Below are positions 32,576 through 39,615 of a stretch of 64,000 bases of DNA, piece by piece. The stretch spans positions 1 through 64,000 of the forward strand of contig NZ_JAVIFW010000031.1 in the NCBI RefSeq assembly GCF_031157275.1, in the 5' to 3' direction. The notes below the pieces were generated by a model. That model was not told where the DNA came from, made no database searches, and worked only from the letters and a program-made list of their open reading frames with translations. Position numbers and translations under genes: made by a program. Positions within the stretch are counted from its first letter, which is position 1; each line of letters begins with the position of its first letter. Source of the DNA: Streptomyces sp. LHD-70. Lineage in GTDB: Bacteria > Actinomycetota > Actinomycetes > Streptomycetales > Streptomycetaceae.

Positions 32576-32898
32576 GTGCCCTCCCTCTGCTCCCTTTTCC
32601 AGGCAGCGCGCCAGCGCGAGACCGTGCGCTGCTCAGTACCGAGGCGGTCGGCGATGACAGCGATGGTGTATCCCTCGTTCGTCATGAGGCGTGCGGCTAG
32701 GTGCTGCTCGGCGGGGTTGAGCTCGGGCTTCGGCAGGTCGTCATTGACAGCCCGTTCGACAGCCAGGAAGTCAATGCCGTGCGTTCCGGTGTTCGTGGTG
32801 CTGACGTGGATGTGACGGGCCTGGCGGGAGGGGGCGGTAGCCTCCACGGCATACGAGGAGCCGGGGTTGCGCGGCCGCGAAACGTAGGTGGTGGGCAT
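32572..32898 (-). CDS. Small helix-turn-helix protein
   Basis: 108 residues, AGGTGA before the ATG. The C-terminal half is a homeodomain-like HTH (LNPAEQHLAARLMTNEGYTI, AVIADRLGTEQRTVSRWRAAWKREQ) as in terminase-small-subunit-like and phage regulatory proteins. The N-terminal 50 residues are low-complexity. Its stop overlaps the TTG of the replication-type gene. Likely a DNA-binding early regulator or replication accessory. Confidence 0.75.
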   Translation of the reverse strand: MPTTYVSRPRNPGSSYAVEATAPSRQARHIHVSTTNTGTHGIDFLAVERAVNDDLPKPELNPAEQHLAARLMTNEGYTIAVIADRLGTEQRTVSRWRAAWKREQREGT

Positions 32899-32905
32899 GG
32901 TCACC

Positions 32906-33505
32906 TCACCGTGCGTCGTCGAGGGCCCGGTCATGGGCTGAGTCGTGCACGTCGTCGCGCGCACCCTCATGCTCGACCGTTGGCGCCGCCAGGCCGGCCC
33001 GAGCTTCGGGTGCCCTGCAGTCGCCTTCGAGGACGGCGATGGCACCCTCGTACTGGCCAGATCGGAGCAGGCGGACCGCTTCGGCGTTGGCCTGCTCCAG
33101 GGCGACCGCGATGTCGCGGGCCTGGTCCCGTTCGATGACGCCCGCGACGGCTCGCCGGCGCCACGAACGGGCCGCACGCTGTAGCTGGTCGACGACCGGA
33201 GCGACGACCTTCATTGCGTCACTGGCCAGTTCGGTCGAGAAGTCTGCGTACCCGAAGCGAGGCCAGGAGGAGGCGAGTTGGTCCGCGATGCGCTCCTGCA
33301 GTACCGCGGGCGGAGGGCTGACGGGCATGGCGTCGGTGCCCAGCGCGTCAGTCAACGGGCCGAGGATGGCGAGGAGCGCGGGAGCGAGGTCGTCGGTGCC
33401 GTCGCCCTGCTGGAGGGTGAGCAGTTCCAGTGCGGCGTCGATTCGGGCCTCGGGTGTATCGAGGTGCGAGACCCTGACGGGCTCGCTGAAGACCGTGGTG
33501 TCCAT
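32906..33505 (-). CDS. Helical phage protein of unknown function
   Basis: 199 residues. Mostly helical with an acidic/Ala-rich composition: EARIDAALELLTLQQGDGTD, IADQLASSWPRFGYADFSTE, VVDQLQRAARSWRRRAVAGV, IAVALEQANAEAVRLLRSGQ, and a His/Asp-rich tail. Seven bases separate it from the HTH gene downstream. No family recognised. Confidence 0.7.
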   Translation of the reverse strand: MDTTVFSEPVRVSHLDTPEARIDAALELLTLQQGDGTDDLAPALLAILGPLTDALGTDAMPVSPPPAVLQERIADQLASSWPRFGYADFSTELASDAMKVVAPVVDQLQRAARSWRRRAVAGVIERDQARDIAVALEQANAEAVRLLRSGQYEGAIAVLEGDCRAPEARAGLAAPTVEHEGARDDVHDSAHDRALDDAR

Positions 33506-33547
33506 GGAAGACCTTCCGGTGGTTGGCGTGGGTGTCGGGGCAGGCCA

Positions 33548-33581
33548 GTCACCGGGGCCGCGAGACTCGGGCCCCGGTGAC
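33548..33581. other. Intercistronic stem-loop of the early operon (d)
   Basis: GTCACCGGGGCC (33548-33559) pairs perfectly with GGCCCCGGTGAC (33570-33581) around a 10-nt loop, between the nuclease gene and the 32906 gene. A shorter stem (CCCGCCG/CGGCGGG, 34706-34721) lies in the next gap upstream. Confidence 0.75.
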
Positions 33582-33595
33582 CAGCGGTTTGGTGG

Positions 33596-34669
33596 TCAGG
33601 AGGCGTCGGGGACGCGGGAGACGTTGATGGTGCGCGAGGAACGGCCGCCCGATTTCAGCGGCACGTCAAGGGCGAGGTCTTCGAGGATTCGGATCATCGC
33701 CTCGGGGTCCGGCACCGGCGGCCGCGGGCTACCCCCGGACCAAGAGAGCTTGAAAGCGCCGTAGGTGCCGGCATCCGCCGCGTCGAGCACCTTTCGGGCC
33801 TTTGCCTTGCGCTTCTTCGCGGCGCTCTCGATCTCGGCAGACTCCGCGTAGGCGCCCAGGGCTGCGGTGATGTCCTCGCTGTCCTCGATCAGAATGGTCT
33901 GAGGAGCCCGGTCCCCGGTCAGGGCGTCGAGGTTCCAACAGGCGGTCTTGAAAGGGCAGTTGTCGCAGATGATCGACAGGCCGGGGCCGTCGAGATCCCG
34001 GGGCATGGCTTCTGGTTCTGGGCTGTCGAGCACGTCCTCCGCCCAGGCGAGAGCCTGATCCGCGACCTCCTGGTCGTAGGGGCGTTGATGGACGACGACC
34101 TGGCCGTACTCGCGGCCTACGTACCTGAGTCGTACGACATCGACGGGGAGCGGTTCACCGGAAGGGAGATCCGGATGCGAGGCCAAGCCGCCCGTACGCA
34201 ACAGGTGGGCGTACAGGTGGACTTGGAACCATTCGTGTCGCCCCGGGCCTTGGCGCACCACCATGTCCAAGGCGCGAGTGGACTTCGTCTTGAGGTCCTC
34301 CACCACACCGGCCTCGCCGTCGTACGGGCTCGTGTGTCCGGTCAGTTCCGCGGGCGCCCAGTAGGCGTCCGCGTGCCCGAGGAGCGTGCCGTTGGTGAGT
34401 TCGAGCTCCGTGAACGCTCCGTACTGCTGCTGCAGAACGCGCAGGATGCCTTCGTGGAGCCAGGTGCCGAGAATCGCGGCGTGCATGTTGTCGGCGAGAT
34501 CGGTGGGCCAGGTGCCGTGCACCTCGTAAGCGGCCCGTCGCCTGCACAGACCGATAGAGGAGGGGCCCAGGAGCTGCTGGCGGGCGCGTGGTCGTGCGCG
34601 GTCGTCGCGGTGTGCTGCCTTCCACAGGTCGGGGATGGGAACGGTGTTGGTAAGGGTGTCGCTGGGCAT
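33596..34669 (-). CDS. Cas4/RecB-like PD-(D/E)XK exonuclease with Fe-S cysteines
   Basis: 357 residues, GAGGA before the ATG. Nuclease motif: Asp in GHADAYW (about 101) and EDLKTKS (124-130), then QVHLYAHLLRTGG. A Cys at 42 (IGLCRRRAAYE) and CDNCPFKTACW (235, 238, 244) give the four-cysteine Fe-S arrangement of Cas4/AddB-type nucleases. The gene precedes (downstream of) a Bet/RecT annealase, so the pair is expected to resect double-stranded ends and anneal strands during phage recombination. No CRISPR array or other cas gene is near, so it is not an adaptation Cas4. Confidence 0.85.
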   Translation of the reverse strand: MPSDTLTNTVPIPDLWKAAHRDDRARPRARQQLLGPSSIGLCRRRAAYEVHGTWPTDLADNMHAAILGTWLHEGILRVLQQQYGAFTELELTNGTLLGHADAYWAPAELTGHTSPYDGEAGVVEDLKTKSTRALDMVVRQGPGRHEWFQVHLYAHLLRTGGLASHPDLPSGEPLPVDVVRLRYVGREYGQVVVHQRPYDQEVADQALAWAEDVLDSPEPEAMPRDLDGPGLSIICDNCPFKTACWNLDALTGDRAPQTILIEDSEDITAALGAYAESAEIESAAKKRKAKARKVLDAADAGTYGAFKLSWSGGSPRPPVPDPEAMIRILEDLALDVPLKSGGRSSRTINVSRVPDAS

Positions 34670-34732
34670 GCAGGGTCCTCGCACTCTGCTGGCTGGTGAG
34701 GGTGCCCCGCCGGTCGGCGGGACGGGTGATGG

Positions 34733-35986
34733 TTACGGCTTCTTGCGCGCGGCGGTCTTCTTCGCCGCACTCCGACGACCGGCCCCCTTGGAAGCGGCCG
34801 CCGAGGCTGGACGGGATGACGTCTTCGTGGCGGTGGTCTTGGAGGCCGAGGTCTTCGCCGCCGTCCGCCTGGCGGTCTTCCGGCCCGCGTCGCCCTCCTT
34901 CGACTCCTCCCGCTGCTTGCGGAAGGCCGCGATGCGGGCGGTCATTCGAGGCGTGCCGAGGTGTTCATCGGAGCCGGCCAGCAGGCGGGCGAGATCGTTC
35001 AACTGCTCTGCATCGGCGTCTTGGTAGGACACGTCGTTGAGCTCGAAGCAGATGTCGTTGACCTCGCCGAACGTGACCTCCAGGAAGTCGGCGGTGCGCT
35101 CGACCTCTTGTCGCGCCAGGAGCAACGGGTCCGCCGTGCGCCCGTCCGCCACATCAGTTGTGGCGGGCCTGCTGGTGACGCCGTTCGGCTCTTCACTCGC
35201 TTCCTTCTGAGCCGCAGGCGCGCCAGATTGATCGACAACTTCCGCGTCGACCACGTCGGCCTCTTGTGACTCGCGCTCGGTCGAGGCCTCCTCGGTGGAG
35301 TGCCGCGAGGGGTCAGCAGGCGCCGAAGCAGTGGAGCGGCGCAGCCGGGAAGCCGCAGCCTCGACGCGCTCCCGCGATTCGACAGCGTCCGCCGCGTGCA
35401 TCTCCTCGTCCACCTGGAGCCCGGACAGGTCTGCGGGGCAAGCGCGTCGCAGCGCCAGGGCCTCGGCGACCTTCCCCAGTTGGCTCGCCGGCATCTGTGG
35501 CCAAAGACCACCGAGCTTGTAGTCCTGCGACTCGTAGTCCCACACCTTGGGCGCGTACTCCCGCCAGTGCGCGACGGCAGGGAACCGGGACTCGCCGCGC
35601 CACAGCACCGCCCTGCACGCGGCTGGCGGTTCGTCCCGCAGCCACACGGTGTGTTCACCGCCTTCGGCGTCGTACCAGACGAAGTCCTCGTAGGCGAGTG
35701 GCTGTCCGGCTCTGTCGGCGGCGCGGCGGGCGATGAGCCGGTAGCCGTCGATACCGGTCTGGATCGTCCACCGCACCTCCCCGCGGGACCGCCGCTTGAT
35801 CATGTAGATCTGGCGCCCGAACGGATCGAGTCCAGACGCCTTGCAGTAGTGGAAGAAGATCCCCAACTGCGCGGGAGCTGCTTCCGCCAGGTCCGGGAAC
35901 GCCGAGCGCAGTGCGCGCAGCTGCTGTTCCTCGAACGCCTTCTGGTCCTCGCGGATCGCGAGCCAGGTGACCGGAGCGTCGGCCAC
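34733..35986 (-). CDS. bet: Bet/RecT-family single-strand annealing protein
   Basis: 417 residues from a GTG with GGAGGGG upstream. Residues 15-190 carry the phage Bet core: IFFHYCKASGLDPFGRQIYM, RWTIQTGIDGYRLIARRAAD, FPAVAHWREYAPKVWDYESQ, KLGGLWPQMPASQLGKVAEALALRRACP. The rest is an acidic linker, a small helical domain (about 300-360) and a Lys/Ala/Thr-rich histone-H1-like tail (AAKTSASKTTATKTS, KKTAARKKP). It anneals complementary strands with the exonuclease encoded next. A promoter (36064-36093) and operator copy 2 lie directly upstream. The basic tail is unusual for the family. Confidence 0.9.
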   Translation of the reverse strand: MADAPVTWLAIREDQKAFEEQQLRALRSAFPDLAEAAPAQLGIFFHYCKASGLDPFGRQIYMIKRRSRGEVRWTIQTGIDGYRLIARRAADRAGQPLAYEDFVWYDAEGGEHTVWLRDEPPAACRAVLWRGESRFPAVAHWREYAPKVWDYESQDYKLGGLWPQMPASQLGKVAEALALRRACPADLSGLQVDEEMHAADAVESRERVEAAASRLRRSTASAPADPSRHSTEEASTERESQEADVVDAEVVDQSGAPAAQKEASEEPNGVTSRPATTDVADGRTADPLLLARQEVERTADFLEVTFGEVNDICFELNDVSYQDADAEQLNDLARLLAGSDEHLGTPRMTARIAAFRKQREESKEGDAGRKTARRTAAKTSASKTTATKTSSRPASAAASKGAGRRSAAKKTAARKKP

Positions 35987-36023
35987 ATCCCCTCCTATCA
36001 ACGATTTCCCCAATCAGCCCGCC

Positions 36024-36040
36024 ACTGTCTCCACGCATGA
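36024..36040 (-). promoter_or_regulatory. Early-gene operator word, copy 2
   Basis: ACTGTCTCCACGCATGA on the plus strand, 38 bp upstream of the Bet start and just downstream of the predicted transcription start, where a bound repressor would block elongation. Confidence 0.7.
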
Positions 36041-36063
36041 GCAGAGCAAATGGCATTGACATT

Positions 36064-36093
36064 ATTCTATTTCACGACAACTTTTACCGTCAA
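36064..36093 (-). promoter_or_regulatory. Sigma70-type promoter for the recombination operon
   Basis: On the minus strand TTGACG (36093-36088), an 18-bp spacer, then TAGAAT (36069-36064), in a locally AT-rich stretch that overlaps the last codons of the 36067 gene. Start of transcription would be near 36056. Confidence 0.65.
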
Positions 36094-36456
36094 TGAGTCT
36101 CTATCTCCGACCCGCTCGGCGCGAAGACGGCGCAGCTCGAAGGCGTCCGCCCACTCGGGATGCTCCCGACAGAGGAGGCGCGCGTAGCGCGAGGTGAAGA
36201 CGTTATTCAGGCGGATCTGCGGGATGTCTCGCCGGAAATGCGACCAGCGAAGCTGCTCGAACAGCGCTTTGACGCTGATGCGGCCGCCGCCGCGCTCGAC
36301 CCACTCTCCGACGAGTTCCTCCAGGACCTCGAGGACCCAGGGGTGTGATGCATGGAAGGCTTCGAATCGTTCATCGATCGACGGGCGGTTTCGCGGCGTC
36401 GGCGGCGGGACGCCAGCGGTGGACATGTCGAGCGGGAGCTCCTCTTGGCGGCGCAC
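36067..36456 (-). CDS. Phage early protein of unknown function
   Basis: 129 residues from a GTG with GGGGG upstream (an ATG at 36426 is an alternative). RPSIDERFEAFHASHPWVLE, RISVKALFEQLRWSHFRRDI, IRLNNVFTSRYARLLCREHP and WADAFELRRLRAERVGD form an all-helical protein of a type I have seen in early regions of actinophages; its function is not known. Operator copy 3 lies 21 bp upstream of the start, so it probably begins the recombination operon. Confidence 0.75.
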   Translation of the reverse strand: MRRQEELPLDMSTAGVPPPTPRNRPSIDERFEAFHASHPWVLEVLEELVGEWVERGGGRISVKALFEQLRWSHFRRDIPQIRLNNVFTSRYARLLCREHPEWADAFELRRLRAERVGDRDSLTVKVVVK

Positions 36457-36476
36457 GCCTACCCCCTGCACATAGA

Positions 36477-36493
36477 ACTGTCTCTACGTATGA
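36477..36493 (-). promoter_or_regulatory. Early-gene operator word, copy 3
   Basis: ACTGTCTCTACGTATGA on the plus strand, directly upstream of the 36067-36456 gene. Confidence 0.7.
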
Positions 36494-36956
36494 CGGGCTC
36501 ACACTGTAAGTCGTGATCATAGACGCGGCCAGGGCGGGGCCCGCCCGGATGCCGGCGCGGTGGATCTGCCAGCTGAACAGCACGGTGGCTCAACTTCCCT
36601 GCTTTGCGGCTCAGTTACTACTAGCGACCCAGGGCGACGCCGGGGCATGGTGGAAGCGCGCGGCACCATCAAGTGCCGCAGTGGTCCGTGATGGGAACCC
36701 GACTCCAGGGGTGGTGAACATGGCTGCGTATCGACAGCACATGAGCGCCTGCTCCCCCGACAACTAGCCGAGGCTAGCCGGGGACAGCCACGGACTCACC
36801 CTGTGCGGAACGCGGTAGCGGGCTCAGCCCGAGCTCCGACCTCTCCGTCTTCTGATCGACCGGACGACGGCCGCCCATCTCCGTTGGCAACCCGGCTCTG
36901 GCTTCGGCCTCTCGGACGTTGTCCTGGCACATCTGGCTCGTCATCGGAGGACCACC
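36494..36956. other. Gene-poor stretch between early and control regions
   Basis: I see no supportable gene. A plus-strand frame from 36513 (84 codons) has no ribosome site and unconvincing composition. Promoters for the leftward 36456 gene and the rightward 36957 gene must lie here. Confidence 0.5.
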
Positions 36957-37136
36957 ATGACCATCACCTTTGTGCGGTTCGCCACCGCCCTGCCTCAGAC
37001 CCTGCTCGCAGTCGTCATCGTGCTCGCCATCACGTTTCTGCTCGCCCTCGCCATCGTCGTACGGGGCACCGCACCGGAAGAACGCCCTGCAGTCTTACGA
37101 GCGTTCGCTCAAGTGCTCCCCGTACGTCGGAGATAG
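36957..37136 (+). CDS. 59-residue single-pass membrane protein
   Basis: GGAGG sits seven bases before the ATG. The protein starts MTITFVRFATALPQTLLAVV, has one strongly hydrophobic helix (about 14-38, VVIVLAITFLLALAIVV) and a basic tail ending AFAQVLPVRRR. It is transcribed to the right, alone, and is followed by a strong terminator at 37201. Its isolation, own signals and position between early and regulator genes suggest a lysogenically expressed protein, for example in exclusion or signalling; this is inference. No homologue recognised. Confidence 0.7.
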   Translation: MTITFVRFATALPQTLLAVVIVLAITFLLALAIVVRGTAPEERPAVLRAFAQVLPVRRR

Positions 37137-37200
37137 AGCGCCGCCTCCTCGGACGACGCGGGCCTGCCACTGAAGGGCGGCGTGTTCAGGACATGCGAAA

Positions 37201-37227
37201 GGGGGGCCTGTGCTGGGCAGGCCCCCC
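37201..37227. terminator. Bidirectional terminator
   Basis: GGGGGGCCTG (37201-37210) pairs with CAGGCCCCCC (37218-37227) around TGCTGGG, between the rightward small membrane protein and the leftward regulator gene. Confidence 0.8.
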
Positions 37228-37309
37228 CCGTGGACGGCCGTCAGCGGTAGATCCACGCAGTCAGGTGGCCGACAGCGTTGCGGATCTTGTACCAACCCCG
37301 CGCTTGGAC

Positions 37310-37960
37310 TTAGCGCTTCGCGCGGACCGAGACGGTCAGGCCGGCCGCCCAGATCTCCTTGATGAAGGCGGTGACCTCGTCCAGGTCCGCTTCGCCCGGC
37401 TTGTAAGTCCGGGTGGGCGGCAGCTCCGGCGGCTTCGGCTTCGACTCGGTGCTCTTCTTACGACCGCGCGGCTTCAGCCCTTCGCGCTCACCGGCCTGGA
37501 TCCGCTTGATGGCCTCCGGCAGTACGGTGCGGCCACGATCCACGGCATCAGCCAGGACCGTGTCGAGCAGCCACAGCGGAGAACCGGAGACAACGGCGTC
37601 CTCCTTGACGAAGCTGTTGCGGGTCCGCCACTGATAGATGTCGCCGTACTTCTTCCCGAAGAGCCAGGGGATCTCCTTCAACCCGATGACGGAGGGCAGG
37701 TCCTCGGGCTTGTCCACGACGTACCAGCCGCGCCGCTCGGCCTTGAACGTCTTGAGGCGTTCCTTGTTGGCCTCCCGTACGTGCGGTTCGGCCAGCCCGA
37801 GGACCGTAGGCAGAAACCAGTAGGGGTTGCCGGAAACGACGAAGTCGGGCTCGGGCAGGATCTCGCGAGTCCTCCACAGCTGGGAGGTCTGCCGCTCCAC
37901 GCCATAGAGAAACGCGATCTCCGCGTGCCCGAGAAGGTAGGGGAACGTTCCCGCCGTCAT
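37310..37960 (-). CDS. Duplicated-domain DNA-binding-like protein (possible element regulator)
   Basis: 216 residues; the ATG at 37960 has GGAG eight bases upstream and is preferred over the GTG at 37978. Two tandem copies of one domain are visible: about 7-58 (LLGHAEIAFLYGVERQTSQL, then DFVVSGNPYWFLPTVL) and 89-139 (VIGLKEIPWLFGKKYGDIYQ, then DAVVSGSPLWLLDTVL). Each resembles the short AlpA/MerR-like HTH of phage regulators with its WRTR and VSGxPxW signature. A basic linker (RGRKKSTESKPK) and a C-terminal helix follow. A perfect 14-bp palindrome lies 34 bp upstream. It is divergent from the 38469 gene, a typical repressor position. Confidence 0.75.
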   Translation of the reverse strand: MTAGTFPYLLGHAEIAFLYGVERQTSQLWRTREILPEPDFVVSGNPYWFLPTVLGLAEPHVREANKERLKTFKAERRGWYVVDKPEDLPSVIGLKEIPWLFGKKYGDIYQWRTRNSFVKEDAVVSGSPLWLLDTVLADAVDRGRTVLPEAIKRIQAGEREGLKPRGRKKSTESKPKPPELPPTRTYKPGEADLDEVTAFIKEIWAAGLTVSVRAKR

Positions 37961-37993
37961 AGCGTCGTCTCCAGACACTGCGTATACAGAATG

Positions 37994-38007
37994 CTTGACG
38001 CGTCAAG
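37994..38007. promoter_or_regulatory. Palindromic operator before the duplicated-domain regulator
   Basis: CTTGACGCGTCAAG, a perfect 14-bp palindrome, containing a TTGACG hexamer on either strand and followed on the minus strand by TGTATA/TATACG. It can overlap the -35 of the regulator gene, fitting autoregulation. Confidence 0.65.
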
Positions 38008-38468
38008 TCTAATTGGCTGCCCGTGGGCCGGCGGCGCTGAGGTGGAACGCCGCGGCTCCGCAGGCGCGGCCGTCCGGTCGGTTGATGAATCCCGCAGCGC
38101 TCTTCTACTCTGGCCTCCTCTTTCCTTTGTGGAAGCGGCGCCCCGGGATTCTGACTCGCACTCTGACCCGGGGCGTCGTCATGTCACGGCTTGCTCCCCG
38201 ACGCTGTGTGGCGATACGCGAGGACTCCATGGCCGCGCTCTGACGACGTTCTCTGAATTTCCCCTGCCTGTGCTCAAGATGGGGCAGACCTGCTCACCCT
38301 GATACCCCGGCCGCAGGCCGCCAAGCCACGCGCGGGGCGTCACAGCGAAGGGTCCGCCTGTGGGGCACTCGGCCCGCTCCTCTGACAGGGGCTCAACTGG
38401 CGAAATACGTACCGAAGCCGATTACCCCGGATGTAGCCTCCAGGGCGATTAGTTGAAGGGCGGCTCGC
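38008..38468. other. Divergent intergenic region with a stem-loop
   Basis: No supportable gene. CGCCCCGGG (38139-38147) pairs with CCCGGGGCG (38167-38175). The region must contain the promoter of the rightward gene at 38469; I could not identify it confidently. Confidence 0.5.
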
Positions 38469-39176
38469 ATGGCCGAGATACCCGTTTGCCAGGACTGTTG
38501 TCAGATCGTCAGGATCGCGAAGGACGGAAGCGTCGAGACCCACAGCAGTGACCCCTATGGTGAACGTTCTTGCGAGTCTTCCGGTCTGCTGAGCGGCCGC
38601 GTGGCGGACATCGTGGCCGCTAGTGCTCTAAGGGCTCACCCTGTGAGTCAGGACCGCATGCGGCCGTTGGCACCGCGGCGGGCCGCCGCGTCTGGCGGTC
38701 CGCCGCGCCGTCCTACTGCCGATCCCGACGCTATGCCGGCACCGACATGGCTGCCGAAGTGGAAGGGTGGAAGCCTGGCGTCGGTGGTACTCCCCGCCTC
38801 TGGATGGCTCGGTGTGTGGATTCCCGGCCTCTCGAGCCCGACGCAGGCAATCCGAGTGCAGAACCTGACGCAGCGCAACGTGACGTCAGCCTGGGACGCG
38901 CGCATGGAGTGCTGGACGGTCAATAACCAACACTTCCTGGCCGTCGCGAAGTCACTGATGCGGACCCACAAGATGATCCTGGTAGGGCGTGAGTACAACC
39001 CCCGCGAGAAGTGCACGGCGAGCTGCAAGAACGCCCGAGGGCCGTTGTGTACGTGTTCCTGCCAGGCGAAACACCATGGTGGAGGACGATGGATGGCCAA
39101 CTGGTCAGTAGCCGGGGAGTTCGGTTCCGCGGTGAATGGCAGGGCTTGGCACTGGATGGTGACGAGTACGGCTTAG
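38469..39176 (+). CDS. Cys-rich protein of unknown function
   Basis: 235 residues with GAAGGG upstream. N-terminal IPVCQDCCQIVRIAKDG and a later SCESSG suggest one metal site; the C-terminal part has KCTASCKNARGPLCTCSCQA KHHGG, a dense Cys cluster likely to bind zinc. The middle (WKGGSLASVVLPASGWLGVW, AWDARMECWTVNNQHFLAVA) is aromatic-rich, and NQHFLAVAKSLMRTHKMILV looks like a DNA- or protein-binding helix pair. It is transcribed opposite to all late and early genes, from the control region, so it may be active in the integrated state. Confidence 0.75.
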   Translation: MAEIPVCQDCCQIVRIAKDGSVETHSSDPYGERSCESSGLLSGRVADIVAASALRAHPVSQDRMRPLAPRRAAASGGPPRRPTADPDAMPAPTWLPKWKGGSLASVVLPASGWLGVWIPGLSSPTQAIRVQNLTQRNVTSAWDARMECWTVNNQHFLAVAKSLMRTHKMILVGREYNPREKCTASCKNARGPLCTCSCQAKHHGGGRWMANWSVAGEFGSAVNGRAWHWMVTSTA

Positions 39177-39198
39177 CAGGGCTCGAGCTTCCTGCCAG

Positions 39199-39283
39199 CG
39201 GGGCATGCCGGACGCCCCGCACCGCGCGAGCTCGAAGGCTGATGTGATCGATCAGCCGCAGAGGCGCCCCCGGTGCGGGGCGC
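39199..39283. terminator. Two tandem hairpins between convergent units
   Basis: CGGGGC (39199-39204) with GCCCCG (39214-39219), and GCGCCCC (39264-39270) with GGGGCGC (39277-39283). They separate the rightward 38469 gene from the leftward late operon and would end both. Confidence 0.65.
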
Positions 39284-39344
39284 TCGCACTCGGTTTGAAT
39301 CCAGATCGGTGCGCGTCAGCCCCGCCGGTTTTCGTTGCTCGGGC

Positions 39345-39590
39345 CTACGCCCCAATGCCTCGCGCCAAGGCGATGACCACCGAGGCAACCGCGGCCAGGG
39401 CGGCGATCGTCGGCAGCGGCCAACGGTTCTTCTCCAGGGAGGCCACCCGGCGCTCGAGGTCTGCCAGCTTCTCGTCAGTCTGATCCGAGCGCTGCACAAG
39501 AAGTGCGAGCTGCCCGTCGATACGGGTCAGTCCGAGCTCCAGGGACCGACGCAACTCGGCCAGGGCCAGAGCGACCTCTCCGTCCGGCAC
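39345..39590 (-). CDS. Holin-like protein (coiled coil plus C-terminal membrane helix)
   Basis: 81 residues from a GTG with GGAG upstream. A predicted coiled coil (LRRSLELGLTRIDGQLALLV, SDQTDEKLADLERRVASLEK) is followed by one membrane helix (PTIAALAAVASVVIALARG). This layout is that of XhlA-type holin accessory proteins, which anchor to the membrane and help release the endolysin. It is the last gene of the late operon and lies 25 bp after the endolysin gene. Confidence 0.75.
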   Translation of the reverse strand: MPDGEVALALAELRRSLELGLTRIDGQLALLVQRSDQTDEKLADLERRVASLEKNRWPLPTIAALAAVASVVIALARGIGA

Positions 39591-39615
39591 AGCGTCTCCT
39601 TCCAGTTGCCGACAA

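Noticed and set aside
33596..34669. Cas4 of a CRISPR-Cas locus
   Set aside because: No cas1/cas2, no repeats; it lies beside a Bet/RecT gene, which explains it as a phage recombination nuclease.
36513..36767. 84-codon plus-strand frame before the small membrane protein
   Set aside because: No ribosome site, mixed composition and no domain; probably chance in GC-rich DNA.
39276..39310. Second tRNA T-arm-like word (GGTTTGAATCC) as the other attachment site
   Set aside because: The surrounding bases do not match the 45-bp tRNA-Thr core and cannot form acceptor or anticodon stems.
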